Part shown: piece after piece, positions 1 through 10,301 of the stretch
Layout of the letters: each line of letters begins with the position of its first letter
Position numbering within the stretch: the first letter of the stretch is position 1
Source: Comamonadaceae bacterium CG_4_9_14_3_um_filter_60_33
Lineage (GTDB): Bacteria > Pseudomonadota > Gammaproteobacteria > Burkholderiales > Burkholderiaceae_C
Length of the DNA stretch: 36,338 bases
NCBI GenBank assembly: GCA_002789915.1
Contig: PFUD01000031.1
Coordinates: forward strand, 2,772 to 39,109
Direction: 5' to 3'
Program-made: the position numbers and the translations under genes
Notes under the pieces: generated by a model
Told to the model about the DNA's origin: nothing
What the model saw: the letters and a program-made list of their open reading frames with translations, nothing else
Database searches by the model: none

Positions 1-29
1 GTTGGCGAGACCACATGCAAACAGCAGGA

Positions 30-902
30 TCAAGCCACTGCATCGGCACTCTGGCGCGTCAGCATAGCCAACGTGTTAGCGATGGTTTTGCGCAATTCGC
101 GGCGGTCGCAAATCAGGTCCACCGCGCCCTTGGTCTGCAAAAACTCGGCGCGCTGAAAGCCTTCGGGCAGCGTTACGCGCACCGTCGATTCGATGACACG
201 CGGTCCGGCGAATCCGATCAGCGCCTTGGGCTCGGCAATCACCACATCACCCAAAAAGGCAAAGCCGGCACTGACGCCGCCCATGGTCGGGTCAGTCAGC
301 ACGCTGATGAAGGGCAGGCCTTTTTTGGCCAGATGAGTCAGTGACGCATTGGTCTTGGCCATTTGCATCAGGCTCAGCAGCCCCTCCTGCATGCGCGCGC
401 CACCGGTGGCGGTAAAGCAGACAAACGGCACTTTTTGCTCGATGGCAGTGTGGACGCCGCGCACAAAGCGCTCGCCCACCACGCTGCCCATACTGCCGCC
501 CATGAATTCAAATTCAAAGCAGGCCGCCACCAGGCCAATGCCTAGCACCGAGCCGCCCATGACCACCAGCGCATCGGTTTCGCCAGTGTTTTCCAGCGCT
601 TCTTTCAGGCGTTCAGGGTACTTTCGACTGTCCTTGAATTTGAGGGCATCCACCGGCAACACTTCCTGGCCAATTTCGTAACGGCCTTCGTTGTCGAGAA
701 AGACATTGAGCCGCACCCTTGCGCCAATGCGGTGGTGGTGGCTGCAACTGGGGCAGACGTTCTGGTTTTGCTCCAGATCGGTTTTGTACAGCACCGTGTC
801 GCAGCTGGGGCATTTGACCCACAGGCCGCCCGGCACACTGCGCCGGTCTTCCGGATTGGTGTGCTGGATTTTTGGGGGAAGCAGTTTTTCGAGCCAACTC
901 AT
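30..902 (-). CDS. accD: Acetyl-CoA carboxylase, carboxyltransferase subunit beta
   Basis: AccD pairs with AccA to move the carboxyl group from carboxybiotin to acetyl-CoA, giving malonyl-CoA for fatty acid synthesis in the cytosol. The 290-residue product opens with [12 protein letters not shown]. Near residues 31-54 it has a four-cysteine zinc ribbon (CPSC ... CPSC), followed by the glycine-rich crotonase-like core with GGARMQEG and [12 protein letters not shown]. The frame stays open upstream to 1019, but that would overlap trpA and the start at 902 gives the standard family N-terminus. It lies 37 bases after trpA and is the last complete gene of the fimV-truA-trpFBA-accD run. In related genomes folC usually comes next, but too little sequence remains to see it. 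Confidence 0.97.
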   Translation of the reverse strand: MSWLEKLLPPKIQHTNPEDRRSVPGGLWVKCPSCDTVLYKTDLEQNQNVCPSCSHHHRIGARVRLNVFLDNEGRYEIGQEVLPVDALKFKDSRKYPERLKEALENTGETDALVVMGGSVLGIGLVAACFEFEFMGGSMGSVVGERFVRGVHTAIEQKVPFVCFTATGGARMQEGLLSLMQMAKTNASLTHLAKKGLPFISVLTDPTMGGVSAGFAFLGDVVIAEPKALIGFAGPRVIESTVRVTLPEGFQRAEFLQTKGAVDLICDRRELRKTIANTLAMLTRQSADAVA

Positions 903-939
903 GGTGTTTCCTTGTTCGTCTTCTCTTGAAGATGGCAAA

Positions 940-1770
940 TTATGAATCGAGCGCGGTGCGAATCTCGCGCAGGAACTTCTCAGCCGTGGCGGCGACCTGG
1001 TCGCGCGGTTGCGCATCAATCAGTTGAATGATACGGCTGCCAATCACCACCGCGTCGGCCACCCGGCTAATGGCGCGGGCGGTGGCGGCATCGCGAATGC
1101 CAAAACCCACGCCCACCGGCACACTGACATGCTGGCGAATACGCGGCAGCATGGCCTCAACCGCGTCGGTGTCGAGCGCGCCGGACCCGGTGACGCCTTT
1201 CAGCGACACGTAATAGACATAACCGCTGGCAATGCGCGCCACCTGCTGCATGCGCTCATCGGTGGACGTGGGCGCCAGCAAAAAAATCAGGTCCATCTGG
1301 TTGGCCTTGAGCTCAGCGGCAAAGGCTTCGCACTCTTCAGGCGGGTAGTCCACCACGAGTACCCCGTCGACCCCTGCGGTGGCGGCATCTTGCACGAAAG
1401 CACTGACGCCCTCTTCGGCATCGGCACGCTGGTGCTTTTGGCTGTAGCGCTCGACCGGGTTGGCGTAGCCCATCAGCACCACCGGGGTGCTGTCGTTGGA
1501 CTGGCGGAATTCGCGCACCATGGCCAACACCTGCACCAGGCCGACACCAGCGGCCAGCGCCCTGTCGCCGGCTTTTTGAATGACCGGGCCGTCGGCGCTG
1601 GGGTCAGAGAACGGCACACCCAGTTCGATCACGTCGGCGCCGCCCGCCACAAAGGCGTGCATCAGCTCAGGCGTGATGTCAGCAAACGGAAAACCCGCCG
1701 TGACAAACGGAATCAGCGCCTTGCGGCCCTGGGCTTTTAATTGCGTAAACGTGGCGGCAATGCGGCTCAT
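940..1770 (-). CDS. trpA: Tryptophan synthase alpha chain
   Basis: TrpA cleaves indole-3-glycerol phosphate to indole and glyceraldehyde-3-phosphate and passes indole through a tunnel to TrpB. The product has 276 residues, close to the usual 268. It has the TIM-barrel signature around [16 protein letters not shown], which places the catalytic acids at Glu49 and Asp60. Its ATG overlaps the trpB stop by four bases (ATGA), so the two subunits are probably translationally coupled, as expected for an alpha2beta2 complex. The three pathway genes trpF, trpB and trpA lie together here. trpE, trpG, trpD and trpC are not in the window. Confidence 0.98.
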   Translation of the reverse strand: MSRIAATFTQLKAQGRKALIPFVTAGFPFADITPELMHAFVAGGADVIELGVPFSDPSADGPVIQKAGDRALAAGVGLVQVLAMVREFRQSNDSTPVVLMGYANPVERYSQKHQRADAEEGVSAFVQDAATAGVDGVLVVDYPPEECEAFAAELKANQMDLIFLLAPTSTDERMQQVARIASGYVYYVSLKGVTGSGALDTDAVEAMLPRIRQHVSVPVGVGFGIRDAATARAISRVADAVVIGSRIIQLIDAQPRDQVAATAEKFLREIRTALDS

Positions 1771-3062
1771 TTGACAACCTTCACAATGGCTTCGTCAGCG
1801 GCCAAACCGCCCTTGACCGATTGGCCCTGGCAACTCGGGCGGCAGTAAAAATCAGCGTGACTCAGGTCGGCCACGGTGCCGATGTCCTTGTCACCCCGAC
1901 CTGACAGATTCACCAAAATCGATTGGTCAACACGCATGGTTTTGGCAAGCTTCATGGCGTAGGCCACGGCATGGCTGGATTCGAGCGCCGGGATGATGCC
2001 CTCTGTACGGCACAGGTAGTGGAAAGCCGCCAACGCATCCACGTCGGTGATACCAACGTATTGCGCGCGGCCAATGTCGTTCAGGAACGCGTGCTCCGGG
2101 CCAACGCCCGGGTAGTCCAGCCCGGCGCTGATGCTGTGGGTTTCGGTGACCTGGCCGTTGTCGTCCTGCAGCACATAGGTGCGGTTGCCGTGCAACACAC
2201 CGGGGCTGCCGCGCTGGATGCTGGCCGAGTGCTTGCCGCTGTCCATGCCCTCACCGGCGGCTTCGACACCAATCAGTTGCGTCGCTTCATGCGCAATGTA
2301 AGGGTGAAAAATACCCATGGCGTTGCTGCCGCCGCCGACACAGGCCATCACCACATCGGGCTGCTCGGTTTTGCAACCCGCAGCTTGCAGCATCTCGGGC
2401 ATTTGCACCAGGCATTCCTTGCCAATGACGCTCTGGAAATCACGAACCATCATGGGGTAAGGGTGCGGGCCGGCCACGGTGCCGATGATGTAGAAAGTGT
2501 TGTCCACATTGGCCACCCAGTCGCGCATGGCTTCATTGAGCGCGTCTTTCAGTGTGCAACTGCCGCTGGTGACCGGCACCACGGTGGCGCCGAGCAACTT
2601 CATGCGGTAGACGTTGGGACTTTGGCGTTTGACGTCTTCGCTGCCCATATAAACCACGCACTCCAGGCCATAACGGGCGCAGATGGTGGCCGTGGCCACG
2701 CCGTGCTGACCGGCACCGGTTTCAGCGATGATGCGCTTTTTGCCCATGCGGGTGGCCAGCATGGCTTGGCCGATGGTGTTGTTGATTTTGTGAGCGCCGG
2801 TGTGATTGAGGTCTTCACGTTTGAGAAAAATTTGCGCCCCACGCTGCTCCCGACTCATGCGCGCGGCATGGTAAACGGGCGACGGCCGGCCGACAAAGTG
2901 CGCCAGTTCATACTCGAATTCGGCCACAAATTCAGGGTCGAACTGGTATTTGGCGTAAGCCGCCTTGAGTTCGTTGATGGCGTGGGTCAGCGTCTCGGAG
3001 GCAAAACTGCCGCCGTAGATGCCAAAGTGACCGCGCGGGTCGGGTTGTTGGTATTCAAACAT
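1767..3062 (-). CDS. trpB: Tryptophan synthase beta chain
   Basis: TrpB is the PLP enzyme that joins indole to L-serine to make tryptophan. The product has 431 residues, somewhat longer than the E. coli protein (397), partly because of a C-terminal tail after the DKDIGTV segment. The PLP lysine is Lys92 in HTGAHKINN. The phosphate-binding glycine loop [10 protein letters not shown] is present. It overlaps trpA by four bases and starts two bases after the trpF stop, so trpF-trpB-trpA look like one translational unit. A large open frame on the opposite strand (about 1923-3089) is a codon-bias shadow. Confidence 0.98.
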   Translation of the reverse strand: MFEYQQPDPRGHFGIYGGSFASETLTHAINELKAAYAKYQFDPEFVAEFEYELAHFVGRPSPVYHAARMSREQRGAQIFLKREDLNHTGAHKINNTIGQAMLATRMGKKRIIAETGAGQHGVATATICARYGLECVVYMGSEDVKRQSPNVYRMKLLGATVVPVTSGSCTLKDALNEAMRDWVANVDNTFYIIGTVAGPHPYPMMVRDFQSVIGKECLVQMPEMLQAAGCKTEQPDVVMACVGGGSNAMGIFHPYIAHEATQLIGVEAAGEGMDSGKHSASIQRGSPGVLHGNRTYVLQDDNGQVTETHSISAGLDYPGVGPEHAFLNDIGRAQYVGITDVDALAAFHYLCRTEGIIPALESSHAVAYAMKLAKTMRVDQSILVNLSGRGDKDIGTVADLSHADFYCRPSCQGQSVKGGLAADEAIVKVVK

Positions 3063-3064
3063 GC

Positions 3065-3784
3065 TTATCTCAAATGGTTAATGTGGTGATCGGCGCGCCG
3101 GACAGCGGCCACAAAATCACGGATTCTGGTGGGGTCCTTGATGCCTTTTTGATCCGGCACCTCGACCCCGGAGCTAATGTCAACCGCCAGCGTTTTGCAG
3201 CGCGATCGCACCTGCACAATACCGTCGATCACGTTGGCAGCGTTGAGCCCACCACTCAAGACGAGGTGAGCGTTGACGTTTGGAGGAAGCAGTGACCAAT
3301 TGAATGCGTGCCCGCCGCCGCCATACCCGTCCACTTGCGCGTCGAGCAGGAGGCCTTGGGCCTGTGAATAATCTTGCGCGAATTTTAAGAGATCAAAGGC
3401 GCGACCGGCCTCCCCCAAGGGAATACGCGCCGCGCGCAGATACGGGCGCTGGCCTTGTGCGCTGGCAGCCCAGCAGTCTTGCGGCGTTTCGTCACCATGA
3501 AACTGCAACAGGGCACCGGGCACTTGGGCACACGCTGCGCTGATGTTGGCTGTTGATTCATTGACAAACAACAGCACCGGCGTGACAAAGGGCGGCAAGC
3601 GTCGCGCCAGTTCGGCCGCGCGCTGCGCCGAGACGGTGCGCGGGCTTTTGGCATACAACACAAAACCGATGGCATCGGCACCGGCAGCCACTGCGGCATC
3701 CACATCGGCCTCGCGCGTGAGGCCGCAAATCTTGATGCGGGTGCGGTGCAGACTCAGCAAAGGCGCTTCAATCGTCTGGTTCAT
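3065..3784 (-). CDS. trpF: Phosphoribosylanthranilate isomerase
   Basis: TrpF catalyses the Amadori rearrangement of phosphoribosylanthranilate in tryptophan synthesis. The 239-residue TIM barrel begins [10 protein letters not shown]. It contains the family motif [10 protein letters not shown] near residues 16-25, with the catalytic Cys in KICG, and has the LVLSGGLN and VDISSGVE phosphate-binding loops near the C terminus. The frame is open up to 3925, but the ATG at 3784 overlaps the truA stop as ATGA and gives the normal N-terminus, so it is preferred. It is a stand-alone gene, not fused to trpC as in enterics. Confidence 0.96.
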   Translation of the reverse strand: MNQTIEAPLLSLHRTRIKICGLTREADVDAAVAAGADAIGFVLYAKSPRTVSAQRAAELARRLPPFVTPVLLFVNESTANISAACAQVPGALLQFHGDETPQDCWAASAQGQRPYLRAARIPLGEAGRAFDLLKFAQDYSQAQGLLLDAQVDGYGGGGHAFNWSLLPPNVNAHLVLSGGLNAANVIDGIVQVRSRCKTLAVDISSGVEVPDQKGIKDPTRIRDFVAAVRRADHHINHLR

Positions 3785-4587
3785 GGCAATCCATCGAGCA
3801 GGTGAGAATCTTCGGGCAAGCCCCAGTGTGGCGCATAGCGCGGCCCCACAAAGTAAAGGCCATCGGGTGAAAAGGTGGGCGCAGCCGCATCGCGGTCGCG
3901 CGCGCCCAATACCGCGTTGATCCAATCAACTGGCTGGCGCTGGTCGCCAATGGCGATCAGACAGCCCATGAGGTTGCGAATCATGTGGTGCAAAAACGCG
4001 TTGGCCTCGAATTCAAAGCGCCAGTAGGCCCCGCGTTGCGAAATGGCGATGCGCAGCATGGTCTTGACCGGCGACAAGGCCTGGCAGGCGCTGGCACGAA
4101 ACGAGGTGAAGTCATGCTCGCCAACGAGCTGTTGCGCGGCTTGCTGCATGGGCTCGAGTTGCAAGGGGCGATACACCCAGCCCACCCGGCCCTGATCCAG
4201 GCTGGGGCGCACCGGCGACTGCAGCACCACGTACACATACCGGCGCGACACCGCGCTGGCTCGGCAATGAAACGATTTCGGCACGACTCTGGCCCACTGC
4301 ACCGCAATGTCACGCGGCAGCAAGGCGTTGGGGCCACGCACCCACGAGGCTTCAGGTCGCACCAGCGGGGTGTCAAAGTGCACCACCTGCATCAGGCCAT
4401 GCACACCGGCGTCGGTGCGCCCTGCACACAGGGTGGAGACCCGCTGGTTGGCGAAACGGCCCAGGGCTTTTTCAAGCTGGTCCTGCACCGTTTGCCGTGA
4501 CAGTTGGCTTTGCCAACCCTGGTAATAACCACCGTGGTAACTGATACCCAAGGCAACACGATGGCTTGCTTGTGGCTCACTGCCCAT
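3781..4587 (-). CDS. truA: tRNA pseudouridine(38-40) synthase
   Basis: TruA isomerises uridines 38-40 in the anticodon arm of many tRNAs. The product has 268 residues, as usual for the family. The catalytic aspartate is Asp59 in the invariant GRTDAGVH motif, and the conserved FEANAFLHHMIRN segment is present in the C-terminal half. It lies 12 bases after fimV and overlaps trpF by four bases. The fimV-truA-trpF order is typical of Burkholderiales, and co-transcription is likely. Confidence 0.97.
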   Translation of the reverse strand: MGSEPQASHRVALGISYHGGYYQGWQSQLSRQTVQDQLEKALGRFANQRVSTLCAGRTDAGVHGLMQVVHFDTPLVRPEASWVRGPNALLPRDIAVQWARVVPKSFHCRASAVSRRYVYVVLQSPVRPSLDQGRVGWVYRPLQLEPMQQAAQQLVGEHDFTSFRASACQALSPVKTMLRIAISQRGAYWRFEFEANAFLHHMIRNLMGCLIAIGDQRQPVDWINAVLGARDRDAAAPTFSPDGLYFVGPRYAPHWGLPEDSHLLDGLP

Positions 4588-4599
4588 CCGCAGACGCCA

Positions 4600-6870
4600 T
4601 TAAAGCTGACTCAGGGCCTGCTGTGCCTTGGTCTTGAGGGCGCCATCAGCCTCGGCGATGACCTGCTTGATCAGCTCACGCGCGCCCTCTTCATCACCAC
4701 TTGCCTTGAACTCTTCGGCCAGCGCCAATTTCGACGCCAGTGGGTCAGCGCTAGCGCCTGAGCGCGCAGCCCCATCCGTCGCGCTGCTGTCGTCCAGGTC
4801 CAGCGACAACGCGTCCATGTCAAACGCCATCATGCCCGAGGGCACGGCGACAACAGCGGGTGACCTGGGTGCAGGCTCGGGCTCATCAATAGAGAAATCA
4901 AGATCGAGGTCCAGATCGACCGAGTTGTCCTCATCGGCTTGAGGGACCTCAGGGAAAACCATGTCCACCCGGGGCGGCTCAGCCACAGCGGGGGTCGCCG
5001 CAGTGGGCGCGGCAAGCCCGGATGTTGACTGGCTTTCAGCAAGGTACAAAGCATTGCCAGGTTCAAGGGCCAGGCCCGTGCGGCAAATCTGGGACCATTG
5101 CGGGCCGGTAACCTGCGTCAGCGGACGAGCCAGCGCCGCCATGCCCGCGTAGGCTTTGGCGTCTTGGCGCGTGGCATAAATGGAGAGCAGTTTTTGGATA
5201 ACCGCAAGTCGCTCAGGTTGGGCTTGCAGGGCTTCCTGCAAAATTTCTTCTGCCTGTACATCCCTGCCGTAAGCCAGGCAAACATCAGCTTGGGCCAACG
5301 GGTCCACGTCCGCCTCCGCCTCGGCCTTGAACTGACTGGGTAAGAATGACTCTGGTGAGCCCGGCGTCTGGCTATTGTCGGTATTCACGTTTTGGCCACC
5401 GCTGCTGCCAAAAAATGACTCAGCCTGCAAACCACTCTCCATGAAAAAACTGTCCTCAAGGTCTTTTTTACGACGTTGACGTGTTTTGTAAAAAGCCAAT
5501 CCGCCCAGCAACGCAATCAGCGCGACAGCAGCCGCAGGCAACAAGGGATTGGCAAGCAGGTCGTCGAGGAATCCGCTTGCCGGCTCAGGCGCGGGGGCCG
5601 GGGGCGCCGGCATGGCCACAGCGGCCGGTGTCTGAACATCTGGTGCGGGGACTGCCGGCTCCAATCCTGCTGTCGGCGGTATGGGTGCCGCTGATTGGGA
5701 AACATCGGCGGAGGCAGCAGCAGAGGCCGTGTCAGCGGCCGCCGCCAACGCGGCTGTCCGGGCCAGCTCATTGAGATCCGCTGTGTTTTGGCTGATCTCG
5801 GCGGCCCTGCGCGCGCTTGCCTCGGCTTCGCGGGTTTGCGCCAATTGCTCCAGATCGGACGCGTTTTGAACTGCGCCCTTGGACAGCGTCAGCTTGTCGG
5901 GTGTCTGTGTTGCAGAATTTTTGTCTTCCACCGTCGCCACGATGGTGCCGCTGATGGCGCGCTCGGCTGACGCCTGCTTGACGACAGTCGCAGTGCTGGC
6001 GAGCGTTTGTCGGAAGCGGTTGAAATCCTGGCTTTGCGCCGTGATGATCTGACTGGCTTGGACTGGCGTGTTCAGCTGGGCCTGTTCATCAGTCGGCATC
6101 CGCAGAATGGCACCAGCCTTGATGCGGTTGACGTTGCCCTCAATAAACGCCCCTTGATTGGTCTGCAGCATGGCAACCAGCATTTGATCCAAGGATACAT
6201 TGGCGGCCTTGTTCGCCATGGCAATTCTGCTGGCTGTCTCACCGGGACGGACCGTCACCTGTCGGCCGTTGCTACTGGCAGGCACCGGCGCTGGCCTGGT
6301 AGAGGCAACCGGGGCAGGTTGGCGAGCAGCAGCAGGAGCAACGGGAGCAGCAGGTACGCGCGCAGCAGGAACGGGTTCGGAACGCGGCAACTGGGTAACC
6401 CTGGGCGTTACCAATGGCGTTACCAATGGCGCTGCAACGGGCTGCTCTGGCGCACGCAGCTTGGGCGGATCAAACAACAGGGTGTAATCGCGCACCATGC
6501 GGCCGGTGTTCCAGTTCGCCTCAACAATCAAATCGACAAAGGGCTCCTGCACCAGGCGATCGCCGCTGACGCGCAGATAAGTGCGTCCATCAGGGCGTTT
6601 TTGCAACACCATCCGCAGACTCGGCAGCACCGGGCTGTAGTCCATGCCCGCCGACTTGAAAGCCGCCGGCATGGCGACCTGGGCTTTTAGCGTGGCTGCC
6701 TCTTCGGAGGTGATTTCTGGAATATCGATTTCAGCGCGCAACGGCTCACCTAGCGCAGAGTGCACGGTGATGCGCCCCAAAGACAGCGCCTGCGCGTTGG
6801 TTCCAGCCAAAGCCAGCAGTACCGCACAGGTCACAGCGGTGAGTTCACATCGATAAGACTTAGCAATCAA
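4600..6870 (-). CDS. fimV: FimV-like pilus assembly / cell-pole protein
   Basis: FimV proteins bind peptidoglycan and organise type IV pilus assembly and polar signalling. Taking the start as TTG at 6870, the product has 756 residues. Its N-terminal signal-like segment ends near ALAGTNAQA and is followed by the FimV core (LGRITVHSALGEPLRAEI). A Pro/Ala linker leads to a LysM domain near residues 204-258 (VTVRPGETASRIA). A long Ala/Glu-rich, probably coiled or disordered region follows, then one transmembrane segment near 439-461, an acidic cytoplasmic part and a C-terminal FimV_C domain (ALAEEFKASGDEEGARELI). The frame is open to an ATG at 7032, but the extra 54 residues are not signal-like and no good ribosome site precedes either upstream ATG. 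The TTG has GGAG eight bases before it. Confidence 0.92.
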   Translation of the reverse strand: MIAKSYRCELTAVTCAVLLALAGTNAQALSLGRITVHSALGEPLRAEIDIPEITSEEAATLKAQVAMPAAFKSAGMDYSPVLPSLRMVLQKRPDGRTYLRVSGDRLVQEPFVDLIVEANWNTGRMVRDYTLLFDPPKLRAPEQPVAAPLVTPLVTPRVTQLPRSEPVPAARVPAAPVAPAAARQPAPVASTRPAPVPASSNGRQVTVRPGETASRIAMANKAANVSLDQMLVAMLQTNQGAFIEGNVNRIKAGAILRMPTDEQAQLNTPVQASQIITAQSQDFNRFRQTLASTATVVKQASAERAISGTIVATVEDKNSATQTPDKLTLSKGAVQNASDLEQLAQTREAEASARRAAEISQNTADLNELARTAALAAAADTASAAASADVSQSAAPIPPTAGLEPAVPAPDVQTPAAVAMPAPPAPAPEPASGFLDDLLANPLLPAAAVALIALLGGLAFYKTRQRRKKDLEDSFFMESGLQAESFFGSSGGQNVNTDNSQTPGSPESFLPSQFKAEAEADVDPLAQADVCLAYGRDVQAEEILQEALQAQPERLAVIQKLLSIYATRQDAKAYAGMAALARPLTQVTGPQWSQICRTGLALEPGNALYLAESQSTSGLAAPTAATPAVAEPPRVDMVFPEVPQADEDNSVDLDLDLDFSIDEPEPAPRSPAVVAVPSGMMAFDMDALSLDLDDSSATDGAARSGASADPLASKLALAEEFKASGDEEGARELIKQVIAEADGALKTKAQQALSQL
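6405..6428. repeat. 12-base direct tandem duplication inside fimV
   Basis: GCGTTACCAATG occurs twice in direct succession (6405-6416 and 6417-6428). In FimV it encodes a repeated Thr-Pro-Leu-Val type tetrapeptide in the proline-rich linker before LysM. It is probably a replication-slippage product in a flexible linker and keeps the frame. Confidence 0.7.
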
Positions 6871-6882
6871 TTTATTGACTCC
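6868..6882 (-). promoter_or_regulatory. Ribosome binding site and TTG start of fimV
   Basis: On the minus strand GGAG (6882-6879) is followed by an eight-base spacer and TTG (6870-6868). This is the only well-spaced ribosome site near the beginning of the fimV frame. It places the signal peptide at the very N terminus, so it decides the start. Confidence 0.6.
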
Positions 6883-7084
6883 AGTTTTCAGCCTGCTCAA
6901 AAACAGGAACGCACCCGCGCGATCATGCCCACTCAAGGCAAGCTGATGCGCCATTAAGGCATCAGACACCAGCGTCTGTTGGGAGTTGATGATTCTATAG
7001 GGTGAAACAAGACAGTCCGATGCCCAAATCATGCCCTTAGCGAAACAAAAATGACCGCACCAAACGAATTAGGGCGGACGAGCA

Positions 7085-8248
7085 TCAAGCCTGCAACAAG
7101 ATGCGCAACATACGACGCAGCGGCTCGGCAGCGCCCCACAGCAATTGGTCACCCACCGTGAACGCGCCCACGTACTCAGGCCCCATGGCCAGTTTGCGGA
7201 TGCGGCCCACGGGAATGCTGAGCGTGCCCGTCACAGCGACCGGGGTCAAATCCTGGATGGTGGCCTCGCGCGTGTTGGGCACTACCTTGACCCAGGCGTT
7301 GTCGGCGGCGATGATGGCTTCAATGTCGGCCGAGGGCATATTCTTTTTGAGCTTGAAGGTGAGCGCCTGACTGTGGCAGCGCATGGCACCGACGCGCACG
7401 CAAAAGCCATCCACCGGCGTCTCGGCACTGCCAAAGGCGGCGCCCTGGCCCAAAATCTTGTTGGTCTCGGCCATGCCTTTCCACTCTTCGCGCGACAGAC
7501 CCCAACCGGGCTCGTCGGAGTGCTTGCCCAGCCCCAAATCTTTGTCGATCCACGGGATCAGCGAGCCACCCAGCGGCACGGCAAAGTTGGCGGTTTCGGT
7601 GGCGCTCAGGGCGCGTTGTTTGGCAATCACCTTGCGGTCGATTTCCAGAATGGCCGATTTGGGATCGTCCAGCAGCGCCTTGACTTCGGCGTTGAGTGTG
7701 CCGAACTGCGTCAGCAACTCGCGCATGTGCTGGGCACCGCCGCCGCTGGCGGCCTGGTAGGTTTGCGTGCTCATCCACTCCACCAGACCCGCCTTGTACA
7801 GCGCGCCCACGCCCATCAGCATGCAACTCACCGTGCAATTGCCGCCAACCCAGTTGTTGCCACCTTTTTTCAGCGCGGTCTGGATGACCGGTAGGTTGAC
7901 CGGGTCCAGGATGATGATGGCGTCGTCCTTCATGCGCAGCGTGGAGGCAGCGTCAATCCAGTGCCCGTTCCAGCCTGCCGCGCGCAGCTTGGGGAAGACC
8001 GCAGTGGTGTAATCACCACCCTGGGCGCTGATGACGATGTCGCATTTTTTTAGCGCATCAATGTCAAAGGCATCTTTCAGCTTGTTTTCGTTTTTGGCCC
8101 AAGACGGTGCCGCGCCGCCCGCGTTGGACGTCGAAAAAAACACCGGCTCGATCAGGGCGAAATCACCCTCGGTTTGCATGCGGTCCATCAATACCGAGCC
8201 CACCATGCCACGCCAACCGACCAAACCTACCAAGTTACCAACTTTCAT
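7085..8248 (-). CDS. asd: Aspartate-semialdehyde dehydrogenase
   Basis: Asd reduces aspartyl phosphate to aspartate semialdehyde with NADPH, feeding lysine/diaminopimelate, threonine and methionine synthesis. The 387-residue product starts [18 protein letters not shown], a Rossmann loop. The catalytic cysteine lies in [10 protein letters not shown] (about residue 138), and the [14 protein letters not shown] region is intact, as in the proteobacterial class. A GTG directly precedes the ATG. I chose the ATG at 8248 because AAGGG lies six bases before it, against three for the GTG. It follows leuB after a 74-base spacer containing a strong hairpin. Confidence 0.96.
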   Translation of the reverse strand: MKVGNLVGLVGWRGMVGSVLMDRMQTEGDFALIEPVFFSTSNAGGAAPSWAKNENKLKDAFDIDALKKCDIVISAQGGDYTTAVFPKLRAAGWNGHWIDAASTLRMKDDAIIILDPVNLPVIQTALKKGGNNWVGGNCTVSCMLMGVGALYKAGLVEWMSTQTYQAASGGGAQHMRELLTQFGTLNAEVKALLDDPKSAILEIDRKVIAKQRALSATETANFAVPLGGSLIPWIDKDLGLGKHSDEPGWGLSREEWKGMAETNKILGQGAAFGSAETPVDGFCVRVGAMRCHSQALTFKLKKNMPSADIEAIIAADNAWVKVVPNTREATIQDLTPVAVTGTLSIPVGRIRKLAMGPEYVGAFTVGDQLLWGAAEPLRRMLRILLQA

Positions 8249-8291
8249 CACAAACCCTTTTCAGATCAATTAAATAGTTACTCAAATGCGA

Positions 8292-8312
8292 GGCAAACAG
8301 GATCTGTTTGCC
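8292..8312. promoter_or_regulatory. Perfect 9-bp hairpin between leuB and asd
   Basis: GGCAAACAG and CTGTTTGCC form a perfect nine-pair stem around a three-base GAT loop. No T-run follows on the minus strand, so it is not a standard terminator. It could be a partial terminator, an RNase processing barrier or a protein site controlling asd relative to leuB. Confidence 0.6.
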
Positions 8313-8322
8313 ATGCCGTAAA

Positions 8323-9414
<1,092 letters not shown>

Positions 9415-9455
9415 TATTTGATCTTCAAAGGAAACAATTTAACAAAAGCAAACGT

Positions 9456-9588
9456 CGTCATGGCGAACGCAGTGAAGCAATCCATGAATTCCGGGGGCAT
9501 AGACTGCCACGCTTCGCTCGCAGTGACGGCGCTCCTGTTTTAGGACCGTGTGCGGTATCGAGCCTGATTCGGGGCGCTCGCAATGACG
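9456..9588. repeat. Interspersed palindromic repeat element between leuD and leuB
   Basis: The left arm at 9456-9484 begins CGTCATGGCGAACGCAGTGA and ends AGCAATCCA. An imperfect inverted copy lies at 9502-9527 (GCCACGCTTCGCTCGCAGTG, then ACG). A second, shorter right-arm copy, GCGCTCGCAATGACG, lies at 9574-9588. This matches the widespread intergenic repeat whose arms resemble CGTCATTGCGAGCG ... AGCAATCCA and that often produces spurious RHCERSEA-type peptides, which are readable here too. It is probably a non-autonomous element or its relic; I see no transposase. Confidence 0.7.
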
Positions 9589-9629
9589 TCTGCCTTTCAT
9601 CATCCGGAGCGACTGAATTGCCATAGTCG

Positions 9630-10280
9630 TCAGGCCAGCAGGGTGTGTGCTAACCAGGGCTTTTGCGCCAGGCGTTCGGCCTCGAAGGCCTTGATTTTGT
9701 CAGCGTGGCGCAGCGTCAGGCCGATGTCGTCGAGGCCATTGAGCAGGCAGTATTTGCGAAAGGCCTGTACCTCGAACGGCAGCTCGATACCATCGGGCTT
9801 GATCACCACCTGCCGTTCGAGGTCGATGGTCAAACTGTAGCCGGGGAATGCGGCCACCTCGTTAAAAAGCTGTGCCACCTGCGCTTCTGGCAGCACGATC
9901 GGCAACAGGCCATTCTTGAAGCTGTTGTTGAAAAAAATGTCGGCGTAGCTGGGGGCGATGATGGCGCGAAAACCAAATTGATCGAGCGCCCAGGGCGCAT
10001 GCTCGCGCGAGGAACCGCAGCCGAAATTCCTGCGCGCCAGCAGGATGGAAGCACCCTGATAGCGCGGCTGGTTCAGTACAAATTCAGGGTTGGGCTTGCG
10101 GCTGGCGGGGTCTTGTCCGGGATAGCCTGCGTCGAGATAACGCCACGCGTCAAACAAATTTTGACCAAAGCCGGTCTTGCGGATCGATTTGAGGAACTGC
10201 TTAGGGATGATGGCGTCGGTGTCCACATTTTCCCGGTCCATCGGGGCCACCAGGCCCTTGTGCAAGGTAAATTTTTGCAT
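9630..10280 (-). CDS. leuD: 3-Isopropylmalate dehydratase small subunit
   Basis: LeuD is the swivel-domain partner of LeuC in the isomerisation of 2- to 3-isopropylmalate. The product has 216 residues, slightly longer than the E. coli protein (201). It begins [20 protein letters not shown] and carries the family motif [14 protein letters not shown]. It starts 21 bases after leuC, which fits co-transcription and 1:1 assembly. Unlike some relatives, I see no small ORF between leuC and leuD. Confidence 0.97.
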   Translation of the reverse strand: MQKFTLHKGLVAPMDRENVDTDAIIPKQFLKSIRKTGFGQNLFDAWRYLDAGYPGQDPASRKPNPEFVLNQPRYQGASILLARRNFGCGSSREHAPWALDQFGFRAIIAPSYADIFFNNSFKNGLLPIVLPEAQVAQLFNEVAAFPGYSLTIDLERQVVIKPDGIELPFEVQAFRKYCLLNGLDDIGLTLRHADKIKAFEAERLAQKPWLAHTLLA

Positions 10281-10301
10281 GGTGAAGTCCTGAGGGTTAG
10301 G

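Noticed and set aside
1-16. Possible start of folC on the minus strand after accD
   Set aside because: An ATG exists at 16-14 but only five codons are visible and no ribosome site is seen; not enough to call.
1923-3089. Large plus-strand open frame opposite trpB (388 codons)
   Set aside because: It is fully antisense to trpB, His/Gly/Val-rich, and has no family pattern; it is a codon-bias shadow.
9439-9624. 61-codon minus-strand ORF between leuD and leuB
   Set aside because: It is the translation of the interspersed repeat (RHCERS-type peptide), a well-known spurious product.
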